NCBI GenBank assembly: GCA_049999725.1
Contig: JBNGIS010033004.1
Location: forward strand, 1 to 64,000
Direction of reading: 5' to 3'
DNA: 64,000 bases
Origin: Haplomitrium mnioides
Taxonomy: Eukaryota; Marchantiophyta; Haplomitriopsida; Calobryales
This document shows, piece by piece, positions 1 to 11,049 of this stretch. The notes under the pieces were generated by a model. The model was not told the origin of the DNA, made no database searches, and saw only the letters and a list, made by a program, of their open reading frames with translations. A program made the position numbers and the translations under genes. Position 1 is the stretch's first letter, and each line of letters begins with the position of its first letter.

Positions 1-110
1 GCTTAAAATTTGATGTTTTTGAATGCCAAATCTTCAAAAAAAAATTTCGACTGTTAAGTGAAAGAGGAACCTAGTAGCGGTTCCTGGTTCAAAGTAATGG
101 TTGTTTGGAA
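1..110 (+). repeat. PM element terminus (methyltransferase-side end), outward-facing
   Basis: The first ~110 bases align, with substitutions, to the reverse complement of 63841-64000 and to the reverse complement of 41851-41960. Shared landmarks are GATGTTTTTGAATGCCAAAT, then TCGACT...GTGAAA, then GCGGTTCCTGGTTCAAAGTA near the outer edge. At 41851 this sequence is the 3' boundary of a methyltransferase-bearing PM copy, so this is probably the end of another PM copy lying mostly left of the window. Homology stops near 110, where unrelated sequence begins. Confidence 0.5.
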
Positions 111-242
111 CATTTGCGCAGTAGCAGGATCCAATTGCAACATGGGAGTTCCTGGTCCAGAAGAACCCATATTTCTGCTAGAGTCTTCTAAACTGGCACA
201 CTCACTCTCTACCTCAGAGTTTCACGTTAGGTTCACCAACTG

Positions 243-1960
243 TCGCGTGGCAGTTTTCTTGTTCAGGGAATACACTGGGTATATGGTTGTAGAGAGTGTT
301 ATGCAAATGGCAGAAGCTCTGTTGTTTCAGTGGTTTGGAATGAATATCTTTGATAGAGATTTAGGTTCTCATGCCTTTCCTGGATTCAATAAATGTTCGA
401 TCACAAACCCGAAAAAAAAATAGTTTTCTCCAACTCTTTGTTCAAGTGTTGTCAAGGAGAATGCATGGGTTGCTTGTTGCTAAGGTCTGAAACTCTCCGG
501 CTGAAAACCAGGGTGCAAGATAAATCTGTATGAAAATTTTCAGCTCACAATCTTGAGCGAATTGATCATTACTCTCAAAGATTCAATGTTGTTTGAGAAA
601 AACCGAACAAAATAACACCCATAAACTTCCTAGGTAGTAACTTCTTCACTTCAAAGAGAATAGTCTTGAAATTTCACACACTATTGTACCATGCAACCAT
701 CTTCAGGTTCCTAAATTCTCAGCTGATACTCTGCTCTTGACAGGATGCAAGAATTCACAACTCAAAGTCGAATAAGTAGTGAATTTGAAACAACCTTTCA
801 ATCGGTACTCAACTTCAACTTGCTTTTACAGAACAACCCCAACTCTAAATGAATCAAAACGTGTCTTCAAATTGTAGCCCTTGTTGTCAGCTTTCCAATG
901 ATACTCTACTTATATCCAGATTCGATGTACACTTGATTCTATTGCGTGAAAGACAATCTGCTCTTCAATTTGACCCCTTCACCTTCAAATGCTTATAAGT
1001 ATTGTTCCAAAGCTCCAAACGACTTGAAATTTGTTGCAAAGAGATGCCACTCTTCTTGAGCTTTCGATCTTTGCCTTGCACAAACTCCCCTCTCTTTGGA
1101 AACTCCTCGAACCTTCAGAAAAACGAACTCCCTCTTCTCCTTTCTTTAGGTTTTTACTAACTTCAAGTTAACTCACTTTTCTTTTGATATAAGAGCCATA
1201 GAACATAAACTATTTGTGCTGACAAGAAACAAAGATGAAAGAAACAGAAGGAAAACTTGAGTCCTCTTCAATCAGATGACCATTTGGCGACGCTCCACTA
1301 GTTGCAGCTCCGACTATTCAACATTTACCGAAAACCCGAAACACCCTTCGACGACGATTTGAGAAACACTTCTAGTAAGGTCCCATCGTTCTCTATAGGT
1401 GATGATTGGCAATAAAACAGGAATTGGTGAATTCATCACCGAAGTTAGAAACTGATCACCGAAGTGATACACTATCCACTATCGAAAGTGGTCTCGAGGA
1501 ATTATCCGCAGCCCAATGAAGAATGGATTTGGAAGAGGAAAATTAGGAGCAACAAACAATCCTCTGTCCATTTCCAAGATTGCCACCCATAAGCTCCTTC
1601 AACTCCACCATAGAACTTTTGTGTTTTGAGCGCCCACTCCCTTCTTCGATATATGTCCCTCCCTTGTTGTTATTGCGATAATCCTCTTTCTTCCCCGCTG
1701 CTTTCTCTATTATCTTCAAAATATCTGAGCGCATAATCCAAAAGAATCCATAAACAACCAATAGGATGGTCTTGTCCTTACCTACAGGATCTCGAGAATC
1801 TTCCACACAAACTCTACTTTTGCGTTTCTAGAAGCTTCTCGATAGATGCCTTGTCGCTTCTTCTTGAATTTTCTCTGATTTTAACTTTGGTAAGAAGACG
1901 ACTTTTCTCCATTCTTTTGTTACCTTTTTACGTATTAGCCAAACCACAACATGACACCGT
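243..1960 (-). repeat. Dispersed repeat D, copy 1
   Basis: This segment is the inverted counterpart of 46574-48332, with matching blocks over the whole length. One shared reading frame near 243-420 (plus strand) contains MQMAE.LLFQWFGMNIFDRD. Another near 1545-1805 (minus strand) contains VVYGFFWIMRSDI. Both frames are short and on opposite strands, so sequence conservation alone does not make either a gene. Where copy 2 interrupts a Gypsy LTR the left join lies at the equivalent of ~1960. The identity of the element is unknown; it may be an LTR or untranslated leader of a retrotransposon. Confidence 0.6.
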
Positions 1961-3624
1961 CGCGTTGATCTCTTTTCTGAAGTTGATTCGTGGACTTCCC
2001 TCTCATTCGTCCACGTTTCTGAAACCCTCATTTCCAGACTCCTTGCGCTCGCCACGTCATCCGAAGCCTTCCGCAAACTCCCTGTGCTCATCACGTCATC
2101 TGAAGAACCCCCCTCGCTGAGTAAGAACTTGTGTCGATGTCGTCGTTTTGTCCTTCCTTCGAGATAAGAACTATCTGCGCACCCGAACCTCTCTTCGTTA
2201 AGTTTTCTGAAAGCTTGATATAAGAACTATAAGGCCCCTTTGGACCTTTTGCCCCCCCCGTCGAACTTTCAGATGTCGCAGCCAGACCCTGATCGAACTT
2301 TCTCTCTTAGTCATGCCAAATCTGCGTAGAATCACCCTTTCAGCGCTGCTTGCTCCTCCATCGATCGGACCTGCGTTAACTTGTTTTTCCGGCCGACTCC
2401 ATCTGGCTCCCTGATTTGTCGATACATCGCTTGTTCGGCGTACCCCTCATTTCCCCCAACCGGATCGACATCGTATCGCCCTTCTGGCTCAGCCTTCTTC
2501 CCGTTGGACGGTTCACGATGGATTACCGTTTCAGTACTACTGCTCTTCGTTGGACCGGATCGTCGATGAGTCGTCTTTTCACCTCCACTTAATCTTCGTC
2601 GGACTGTTCGGTGATTTTTCCTCCGTTTGGGTCTCCTCTACTTTTCCTTCTATCGGATCCCCACTAAGTCACCCTTTCGGCTTCCACGGTTCTTCCTTGG
2701 TCGGAACATTGATCAATCACCTCTTCGGCATCCGTCGGTTCTCCCGTGACCGGATTCACGCTAAGTCGCCCCTTTGGCTTCCTCGATCCTCCTCCGCTCG
2801 GATCTTTGATACATCACCCTTCCGACACTCTTCCGTTTTCCTTTGGCCAGACCTACGATATGTCACTTTTTGGGGTCTTCCTCCTCGCTCCCCTGTTGGA
2901 CTCTCAGCGGATCCTTGTTAAGTGGGGTCCCCATGTCGTAAGACGGATCGGAACCCCGTTAACCGGGATCCCCACTTAGGAAGGCGACTTCTCGTAGATC
3001 GTCGGGCTCTTTGGAGCTGCAATGTCTTCCATAGAAACTCGTGAATCGCTTCGTAGACGCCACGTTTCCATGGAATCTTGCGGGGCCTTCAAGAAACTCC
3101 ACGTTTCCCCTAGGATCTTCGGATTCAAAGAGAAAGCTTGATCAGCCCTTGCAATGCACGCTTGTGCTTGCGGGATCAAGGCGTCCCTCTTCCTTGGCCT
3201 AGCTTGCTCTTGTGACAATCTCGCCTCCTCATTTCGTCCTCGATCCTTGCTTCCTGATTTGTGGCCGTTGCAGGACATGTCCGTGATCTGCCTCCTCTGA
3301 ATGCCTTCGGATTTCTGCTTGTGGATCCGTTCTTCCTCCTCTGATCGCTTCGCCTAGAGTGGGCATCCTCTTCTCCCTTACTCGACCTTGATCCCTGCAT
3401 CCTCCTAAGGTCCACGAGTTCTCGCTGGCTTGCTTTGAATTTTGAAATAGGACCCCTCCTCTGGCTAGCGATCACTGTTCTCTTCTCATCTTTCCACCAT
3501 GATTCTGTTTTCCTCTTAGGAATCATGTGCTCTGCTCTTATTAGCTGTTTGAGAGTAATCTGCTATTCTTGAGAGGTCTTCACACTGGTTTAGGTACCTG
3601 AATCGTTGGTTGACACTCCGCTGC
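1961..3624 (-). repeat. LTR-like segment with ~57-bp minisatellite (about 2280-2960)
   Basis: Read on the minus strand, roughly a dozen imperfect units share the phrases CCGAAAGGGTGACTTAGTGG and GGATCCG, spaced about 50-60 bases apart. The closest thing in the window is the pair of GAAGTGGGGA..GGTTCCGA tracts inside the long LTRs at 26903-31435 and 33528-37809, so this is probably a fragment of a related large LTR in opposite orientation. I see no credible protein; open frames here are Ser/Pro/Arg-rich by-products of the repeat. Confidence 0.5.
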
Positions 3625-4753
3625 TGTAGGTTGTATTCTTTGGTGCTTACGATTTGATGGAAAATTGTGGAGCTACGTGGGAAGATCAAGTGTGTCGTTG
3701 CTAAATGAGGAAGATCCAGGGATGACTACTTGGTGAAGATGGTGATGTTTAAAAGCCTTGAGTACTTGGCTCGTTTAAGAGCCTTCAGTACTTGGCTAGT
3801 TGATGATTCAAGAAGAAAAAAAGAAGCAAGAATTCAAGAATAAGTGAGTACTGGTATGGGATGATGTCAAGGTAGAGCAACAGCACTAGTGAGCAGCAGT
3901 TTTGTCAAAGAAAGCAGTGCAACAATCGTAATCTTTGAGCATGAGACGAGTTGCTACAGAAAACGAGAAGTAGAGCAGTCTTGCAAGGGCATAGATCGAT
4001 GGCACTTCACAAGCATAGCAAAGAAGAGTGAAGCATTCGTCAATGAGGAGAAAAATCAGAGATCTTGGGCCTATGATCAGATTATGGAACCTCTTTTTAG
4101 TCGAGCATGAGAGTTTGTCAACCAATGAGCATTTCATGTAGAATTTTTGTGACTACACCTTCTTTGCCACCTTTGTTTTGGTCGAGCAGTGTGTAGACAT
4201 GGTTGGTCTTTGTTCGAGCAAGATGCAGGGTGTGTTATTGTCAAAGTAGAGCAGTTTGCGGATGGGTGGATCAAATATACGTCTCTTATTGAGTATTACA
4301 ATGAAGAGATGAAGCGATAGGTGAAGGGCAATTTTAGTTGAAGACATTCAAAAGGATGAGGAAGATAGATCTGTCCAGCGCTGCCAGCTGATGGTTTGCA
4401 TGCACATTTGATGCTCAAGGAAACACAAAATGTTGCAGAAGGGAGTGAAGCACATCCCAGCCCTATAGAGAAAATTCGGGATGATTCTTGAGTGGACATG
4501 GGGCGTTTGACAACAAACATAGAAAACTGAGAACAAATGGAAAGTATTCTCCAACACAAAAGAAGGATTTTCTTGCATGGATCCGATCGTCACTTCTGCA
4601 GCTGGCAAGAATGTCTCCCTCAGAATTCGATATAGACTACATAAGAGAGCTCCTTAAGATTGCGTTGGCAATGAATACCCGATAATATTTGAAGAAGGCT
4701 GCGTCGTATGCAACCTCAGATAAAGTGCCTGTCAGCATAAGAAGATGTGATTT

Positions 4754-4771
4754 CCCCCCCCCCCCCCCCCC
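4754..4771 (+). repeat. Homopolymer C(18)
   Basis: An uninterrupted run of 18 C lies in the R-A LTR. The other two LTR copies lack a run of this length at the matching place, so it is copy-specific slippage or a base-calling problem. Confidence 0.9.
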
Positions 4772-4931
4772 ATCCCCTGTGCAGCACCGCACATGGTGAG
4801 TCAAATGGTTTTTGTTAAAGGAAGAGGGAGCGCCACACAAGGAAAAGGAGTTCTATTTTTGATGAAAAAATGTGAGACTTGCAAGAACTTGCAAGTCCAA
4901 GCCTTGGAAAGTAGAGGATATCATGTGGAAG

Positions 4932-5187
4932 TGTACAGAAATCAAGGAGACAAATCTTTGGAGGCAAATATGAGAGATCATATTCAACACAATGGATTTA
5001 CAAAAGGGAGGCTTGCAGCATGGTGGCACTCTCTCTTCGATCTCCCTACTTTTCTCTCTACATATTATGTATTTATATTTAAATTTACCTTAAATTAACT
5101 TAACAAAACTAATCCTAAAGAGGGTCTAAAAAGTAAGTCTCTACCCGTCATCCTAGCGGGTTACGTATTGAGCTTGGTATTTCAACA
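4932..5187 (-). repeat. Copia-1 3' LTR
   Basis: This 256-bp LTR matches 7360-7632. It starts TGTTGAAATACC and ends ..TGTACA on the element strand. Small indels separate the pair, including a duplicated TTCGATCTCC block present only in the other LTR. Confidence 0.93.
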
Positions 5188-5811
5188 CTTCCCCTCAAGC
5201 TCAAGCCAATGTCAAGCACTCCGTTAATAGTTTGAAACTTATGTAGCTTCTCTACACCTATTGACTTTGTAAAAATATCAACTACTTGCTCATCTATATT
5301 CATATACACCAAATCAATCTCACCTTCAAGTACCTTCTCTCGTATGTAATGGTAATGAACCTCAATGTGTTTCGTCCTTGCATGAAACACCGGATTGTTT
5401 GCTAGTTGTATATTGCTTATGTTGTCACAATACAAAGTCACAGGCTCTTGCACATCATGTCCTAAATTGGACAATAGCTTGCATAGCCAAGCTATTTCAC
5501 ATGCAGCCATTGCTGCTCCTCTATACTCTGCCTCTGTGCTTGACAAAGCAACTATAGGTTGCTTCTTACTACTCCAACTCACTGTAGCACTTTCAATACT
5601 GAAAACATAACCACTTGTAGATCTTCTGTCATATATATCCAGCCCAATCTGCATCGATATATCCAAAAAGTTTTACTTCAACTCTATATGCATAAAATAA
5701 ACCATAATTCAATGTGCCTTTTGAGTAACGTATAGCTCTTTTTGCCGCATCTAAATGTGGCTTTCTTGGCACTTGCATAAACTGACTAAGTACTCTCACA
5801 TCATGAGACAT
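5148..5811 (-). pseudogene. Copia-1 RNase H domain
   Basis: Two overlapping frames (5629-5811 and 5148-5666) together give a standard Copia RNase H. The first has [15 protein letters not shown], containing the first catalytic Asp. The second has [19 protein letters not shown] with the catalytic Glu, then CDN and [17 protein letters not shown] frameshift near 5640-5660 separates them. The C-terminus ([15 protein letters not shown]) runs into the 3' LTR, as is usual. With the frameshift the protein cannot be made as one chain. Confidence 0.9.
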
Positions 5812-5823
5812 ATATGGTCTTGT

Positions 5824-6105
5824 CTAAGCATATCCTTTGGCTACTAGTCTAGCCTTGTACCTGCTTATTGAACCATCTGCATTATGCTTTACTTTGTAAA
5901 CCCACTTACAGCCAATCACTTTCTTTCCATCAGGTAGTGGTGTTAGCTTCCAAGTCTCATTCTCATCAAGTGCATTCACTTCCTCATCCATAGCTAACTC
6001 CCATTCAGGTATGCCAATTTCATCCACAAAACAAGTGGGTTCTACATCTTGTATAACTTTCACCATATATACATAATGACGTGCAGAAAAACTATCATAA
6101 CTCAA
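5824..6105 (-). pseudogene. Copia-1 reverse transcriptase, N-terminal fragment
   Basis: This fragment encodes the start of the Copia RT domain: IPEWELAMDEEVNALDENET, followed by GCKWVYKVKHNADG and ARLVAKGYA. The palm with the YVDD motif is absent. The frame joins directly to RNase H at ~5820, so an internal deletion removed the catalytic centre. The element is therefore non-autonomous. Confidence 0.9.
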
Positions 6106-6150
6106 CCTCCTTACTGGATACTTTATACGTGTAGATCTACGTACCTCATC

Positions 6151-6477
6151 CTACATTCTTTGCACACCATGTGTTTGCAAAGTGGGTATATCAACCTCTT
6201 CACCATCACTTGAGTGACTTGTATCCATCTGCTGATCCACCTTTTCCTTTCCCTTTGCTGAACCTATCTTACTTTCAGCACTTCCAATTGATACATTTGG
6301 TGAACCTGAACTCAATCTTCCTGACCATGGATTAACACTCTTAGACAGAGTGTTTGAACTTTCTCCTGGTCCACTCAACAGTTGTGATTGTAATTCCTGG
6401 TTTTCTGATTTTTCCTTCACTTCTTCTTCCTCCATATGAGTATTCACAACTTTTTCTACACCATACCAACTACTCAA
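6151..6477 (-). pseudogene. Copia-1 integrase-RT linker fragment
   Basis: A hydrophilic, Ser/Glu-rich frame contains EEEEVKEKSENQELQSQ and SIGSAESKIGSAKGKEK. It lies immediately before the RT fragment, and the preceding bases encode a Copia-like stretch ending GYSLEKKGYRCYNP. This low-complexity linker sits between integrase and RT in Copia polyproteins. The integrase core itself is deleted. Confidence 0.65.
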
Positions 6478-6551
6478 CTCATCAAATACAACATCTCTAC
6501 TTACTCTGATTTTGCATGTTATAGGGTTGTAACATCGGTATCCTTTTTTCT

Positions 6552-7218
6552 CTAAAGAATACCCAATGCATCTGATGTCTCTTTTATCATCAAGACATAA
6601 TCATTCACCGACATGCTTCGTGCCTTCTTTATGTTATTCAACTCATTTTTCAATTGAATCTTTCTAGCTCTAGTATTTGTACTATAGAGCCTTTCTAACG
6701 TATTGTTACGACTAGCGCAGGGCATAGGGGAGAACCCTGCGCTATTCTTTAAACTCTTGCTGACAGGCACCTTTGCTTGGAACAGAGCAAGGCAAAAGGG
6801 AGGAGCCCTGCTCTGTTCTGGAACTACTGCTGACTGACTGGCATACATACAAACAGACCTTGATAAAACANNNNNNNNNNAAACCTCTTTCAGAAGCTTT
6901 CGCAATCTCCTATCTCAGGACCTAACACGTATCCCACACATCTTTTGTAGACTCCAAATCTTGTATGTGTCCAACCATACTGTTTGACAAATTCTGCGAA
7001 ATCAAAAACATCACCTTCTTATCTTTTTTGTTCAAAGCTTTCCATGCCTTCAATTCTTGATCTGTTACATTTACTGAAGGAAGTTGTGGTTCCTTTTCTT
7101 CACCTGATGCATGCCCCCATAGACTCTTGCCTATCAAATAGTTCCTCATTCGAAACTTCCACGGTTGGTAGTTATTCTTCTCCAACTTCTCAATACCAAT
7201 GGTATTGGTATCACCCAT
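6552..7218 (-). pseudogene. Copia-1 gag (UBN2-type), interrupted
   Basis: The frame starts at 7218 with MGDTNTIGIEKLEKNNYQPW, the classic Copia gag opening, and continues with WKALNKKDKKVMFLISQNL and DLESTKDVWDT. A TG..CA insertion (6704-6927) then splits the domain, which resumes with LERLYSTNTRARKIQLKNEL and MSVNDYVLMIKETSDALGIL. The CCHC knuckle and protease expected downstream are missing. Confidence 0.9.
6704..6927. mobile_element. Small TG..CA insertion (solo LTR or collapsed element) with TSD CGTAT
   Basis: The insertion begins TGTTACGAC and ends CCTAACA, and is flanked on both sides by CGTAT (6699-6703 and 6928-6932). Removing it and one CGTAT restores the gag frame of Copia-1. A 10-base N gap at 6871-6880 means the true size is unknown. 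It could be a ~220-bp solo LTR, or a longer element whose LTRs and interior were collapsed at the gap. Confidence 0.8.
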
Positions 7219-7347
7219 TTACGCAACTTCTCGACACCTCCAAACTTCAAGATTTCATGCTTCAACTCTATGACCACCTTCAACAAAAAGGATATCAAAC
7301 CAAATTGATCGTCTACTCCTTGCAATCTTATTCTCCTCATAAACCAG

Positions 7348-7359
7348 GCTCTGATACCA
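7348..7359 (-). promoter_or_regulatory. Copia-1 primer binding site (initiator Met tRNA)
   Basis: On the minus strand TGGTATCAGAGC directly abuts the 5' LTR end. It is a perfect match to the usual plant tRNA-iMet 3' complement. Confidence 0.95.
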
Positions 7360-7632
7360 TGTAAAGAAATCGAGGAGACAAATCTTTGGAGGAAAATATG
7401 AGAGATCATATTCAACACAATGGATTTTCAAAGGGGAAGAGGCTTGCAGCATGGCAGCGCTCTCTCTTCGATCTCCTTTCTTCGATCTCCCTACTTTTCT
7501 CTCTACATACTATGTATTTATACTTAAATGTACCTTAAATTAACTTAACAAAACTAACCTTGAAGAAGGTCTAAAAAATAAGTCTCTACCCGTCATCCTG
7601 GCGGGCTACGTATTGAACATGGTATTTCAACA
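7360..7632 (-). repeat. Copia-1 5' LTR
   Basis: This 273-bp LTR is the partner of 4932-5187. The promoter-proximal part contains AT-rich TATTTATA-like sequence (complement of 7508-7520). Confidence 0.93.
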
Positions 7633-9961
7633 GGAAGGACAATCATATGCGGACATGAAGAGAAGCTGACGGAGGGTTGATTTGTGGAAAATTGTTGACC
7701 AGCAGACTAAATTCGGTTGACGAAAGCACCAATCCAGGCTGGACTCAAGAGAAAAGTTCTTGATGAAGACGGGAGATACATAGTAAAAGGGAATGCAACG
7801 CTGCCCCCTACTCTGGTTGTGGGTTGAAGGAGTTGCTGCAAGTAGAACATGAAGATTTGAGCTATAATTTAGTGAAGAAGAGACTATTCAGGGATGCTTC
7901 TGCTCCATGCGGCCTTCATTGAAGGAGTGGATGCAAGTCTGAATTGGGTCGAGAGCAGAACAAGGAGTAAAATGGCACCTGCGAGTAGCGATTGAACGTA
8001 GTCACAACAAGGAAGAAACTGGACAGATCTCCAAGGACTTCATCCAATCATCATAATGGAATTTATTGGTATGATTAGACGAGCTATCGCAAGTCTGTTG
8101 GTAGATACATGGTTGAAGAAATGATGTTCGATGAAGACATTTGCTTGACAGCAACCTTGGCCGAACAGATCCTATCAAAGAAGGTGTTGCTCATATGAAT
8201 TCCTGTATGAAGAACCGCCATATATGCACAGGGAATTTCAAAAAGAGGACAAGATTCACAAATGAGGCTTCAAGGGGTATAAAGGCTATTGATGGCCCAC
8301 GCAACTGTTGCAACCAACTAAAAAGACCATCATGTCGAAGTGGAAAATATGATGGGACAAATTCTGAAACCAAGGAAGAAGAAACCTGATCGAGAGATGA
8401 GGGAAGCGGTTCTAGTGTGAGGCTTTAGTGGGGTTCACTACTTTCTTTCTATCAAACCATGTAGAGGGATAGTTGAGGTTGCTTGTGAAGGAAGAGGCCA
8501 ACACCTCTAGCTCTCTATCTTTCTAGCCCATGCTGCACTGAAGAAACAGACGCTGCCGTCGGGAGAAGAGATGATCTAGTTGGGGTGAAGATACAGATTT
8601 TGGTCTCTCCAATTTCGGCATTGGGAAAATTTCTGGTGGAATTGATGCATCAACAGAGGAATTAAGAAAGATAAGAGCAAAGGTAGGTTGACTAAGGAAG
8701 GTTTAGAGCAGGAGAGAAAGCTTAGGTAGCTGGAGAATGACCGCATGTCATGGAAGGAGGAAGCATAGCGAAGTAAAAGAATGTTGATGTAGGAGTTAGT
8801 GAATTTGAGGAAAATAGACAAGGGAAGGAAGGATTGGAAGTTAGAGTGAATCCAATAGGCACTGTCAGAGAACGAAATTACGAAGTTCAGTGATGAACCA
8901 TAGAATTGGTGTTTTGAGAGATTGTACAATGGAAGGTTAAAGATGAGTATATTGCAATAGGGTTGTGAAGTGGAAAATGATGTGGAAAGGTAGATCAAGG
9001 AAGTGTACATGTATGAAGGGTTCTGAATTAGCACTATGGAGTAATCAAGAGTGTATTCATGGTGAACAAATATCAGCTCAACGGTGGAACTTTGGAGATC
9101 AAGAGGTCAGAGAAAAAATTGTTGAGGTATCAAATGCATAGAGTAGTTTGTTTGTTATGTATTTGTATGTATCTTTCATGTTCATGTATGTGGGATCACT
9201 TTCCCAAATGTGTTGTGTTCAGAATATCAAGTCATAGATGATGTGTGTGGTTCGTATTTTAGTTCAGTGTATGTGTTATGTTATTAAGTCATGAAGAGGA
9301 GAATTTCTAGCACCATAGCCGTAAGAGGAGTGTTGAGTCTGGGAACAAAGTTATATACATTTTCGTGTATTGATGTCTGAAGTATTAAAATATTGATTTT
9401 TGCATATGATATTTCCTTGCATATTCCATCTGTAGTTGAATGTTTGTGTTTATGAATTTCCAAGTATAGATAGATTACGAGGTTGAGGGTTTATGTGTTA
9501 CTAGTTTTTATTGTTCCAAGCAAGTGTAGTGAGTTTTAGTGTTCCATGCAATTGAAGTGTAGTTTCATTGTTCCAAGTATACGTAGTTAGTTTTCAATGT
9601 TTTAGTGAGTGTTGGAGAATGGTTATCGGATAGTTGGGTTGCATAGTTATTTCCTATTCTATTTGAAAGTTCCATGTTGCATTGCTATTTTCCAGTTGAA
9701 TGGTTTCTTGAATGTTTGAGTTTTACGTATTTCCATTTGTCTTTATCAAACACAATTAAATAAGATGCTTTGTCAAGTTCTTCCTTTATGCTTCATTTAT
9801 GCATTTTCCCTCCTACTGTTGTTTGCAGCTTCTACCCATATCCTCTACCTTCCTCCTAGAACTTCACTACTATACTACACATCTCTTTACTAACCTTTCT
9901 CCTCCCTTTTCAAAGACAAGGCTCTTCTCTTTACAGAGCTTTGTTCCTCTCTTAACCAACA

Positions 9962-10470
9962 GACTATCAGAGACATTTATGATAACATTTACCTTTTCCA
10001 AACTAAAGGTGAAAATTTTAACATAGGCATTTTGGTCCAAGTTCCAATGATTCATAAGAGGCAGAGAGTCTACATTGGGCTACTTGTGCAATCTAAAGAC
10101 ATGATCACACTTTTCAATGTGTCACTGAAGAAAGTATGCTTCAACAAAATGAAACCAAAAGATTCTTTCACCAACAATCTACAAGAAGCTTACAACGATA
10201 GCAAGGTAATAACTTGTATCTTGGTTTTGCAAAATAAACTATTCATCTCATTAATAGTTTATTTTGCATTCCACCATTTATGCACGCATTGATTCTAAAG
10301 TCCCAACGAATAGAAACTCCACACTTCAAGCATGCTTAGACTTTAATATCCATGTTTGCATGGGTTCTCAAGTCCATGCGCACATGGACTCCAAGGTCCA
10401 AGCATATTTGGACTTCGTCATCTCTATGCGAAGGGACTGTGGATTCAATGTACGCATTGTAATAGTATAA
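9962..10470 (+). pseudogene. PM-a: methyltransferase gene fragment (3' part of exon 1 plus intron 1)
   Basis: From ~9985 the sequence aligns to exon 1 of the other PM copies. It encodes FNIGILVQVPMIHKRQRVYI then GLLVQSKDMITLFNVSLKK, against FNQGLVVQIARIREGQQANI and GSLMQS in PM-b. The exon ends at 10205 with GATAGCAAG followed by a GTAATAAC donor. The following ~260 bases hold degenerate palindromic units such as CAAGTCCATGCGCACATGGA, as in intron 1 of the other copies. Upstream sequence is replaced by the R-A LTR. Downstream (after ~10470) a different repeat starts. No function is expected. Confidence 0.75.
10300..10445 (+). repeat. Palindromic minisatellite in PM-a intron 1
   Basis: About five degenerate units (TTCAAGCATGCTTAGACTTT, CCATGTTTGCATGGG, CCATGCGCACATGGAC, CCAAGCATATTTGGAC) are spaced ~30 bases apart. 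Confidence 0.8.
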
Positions 10471-10502
10471 GTATGATGTTGTCTTATTTATAAAAAAAAT
10501 AG

Positions 10503-10740
10503 AGAAGAGTGAAGGAAGTGATACAAGATTACTTTTAGGGTAGAAATCATTTTAAAGTTACTTGCTTTTGAAGTTACTTTAAGTGAAGTGGCATAAGGTT
10601 ACTTTTAGGGTTGAAATGAGATTAGATTACTTGTCTTTGAAGTTACTTTTAGAGAAGTAAGATAAGATCACTTTTTAGGGTTAAAATTAGAAGCGACTAA
10701 TAAGTGATCACTTTTAGGGTTGAAATTGAAAGTGACTTAC
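10503..10740 (+). repeat. ~70-bp tandem repeat, about 3.5 units
   Basis: Each unit contains AAGTTACTTTTAGGGTTGAAAT-like sequence (variants GATTACTTTTAGGGTAGAAA, GGTTACTTTTAGGGTTGAAA, GATCACTTTTAGGGTTGAAA). It lies in the putative LTR or leader of Gypsy-1. Confidence 0.75.
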
Positions 10741-11049
10741 AAGTGAAGTAAGAGAGATAACACCTTCTTCTTTTGTAGAAATAGAAAGGATTCATAGCCC
10801 CACTCTTCATTCTAGAGTTCCTCTCTAATCACTTGGGTTTTTTGGTTTGTTTGCGTTTGCTTGCACTCTTGGTCTTAGCTTGAGCTTTACGTTGCATAAG
10901 TCTATTGGAGCTATCTGGTAGTGGCTTTGCTTGGCTTTGCTTGCCTTATTGGCATTTGGTTGAAGAACTCTATTAGACTTTACCATGAGTTCTTACTTGG
11001 AATTTGTCTTTGATCTCTTTTATATTGATATAAGAACCATGGTTCATTT

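Larger units (their letters stand above)
4932..7632 (-). mobile_element. Copia-1: short, deleted Copia retrotransposon
   Basis: LTRs at 4932-5187 and 7360-7632 are flanked by the 5-bp direct duplication GGAAG (4927-4931 and 7633-7637). On the minus strand the 5' LTR ends TTTCTTTACA and is followed immediately by TGGTATCAGAGC. A purine tract (TTGAGGGGAAG) precedes the 3' LTR start TGTTGAAATACC. Coding remnants in order are gag, a linker, the N-part of RT and RNase H. Protease, integrase and most of RT are deleted, so the element is only 2.7 kb. It is inserted in the R-A LTR and carries a further insertion at 6704-6927. Confidence 0.93.
3625..9961 (+). mobile_element. Long (~3.9-kb type) Gypsy LTR, copy R-A, 5'-truncated, split by a Copia element
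   Basis: After removing the Copia insertion at 4932-7632, about 3.6 kb remain. That remainder is the reverse complement of R-B (43565-49184) and R-C (54529-58463). The right end is CCAACA at 9956-9961, the same terminus as the TGTTGG start of R-B and R-C. The first ~530 bases of the LTR (TGTTAGGCCC and the TATTTAAGG promoter seen in R-C) are missing at the left. A residual frame at 4488-4685 (FLAWIRSS) has a relative in the other two copies, but I recognise no family. The stretch 7633-9961 holds only this LTR. The LTR joins PM-a exon 1 on its right, apart from ~25 unaligned bases. Confidence 0.65.

Noticed and set aside
58-423. Protein gene at the left edge (121 codons)
   Set aside because: The frame crosses the junction between the PM terminus and repeat D, so its two halves come from different repeats.
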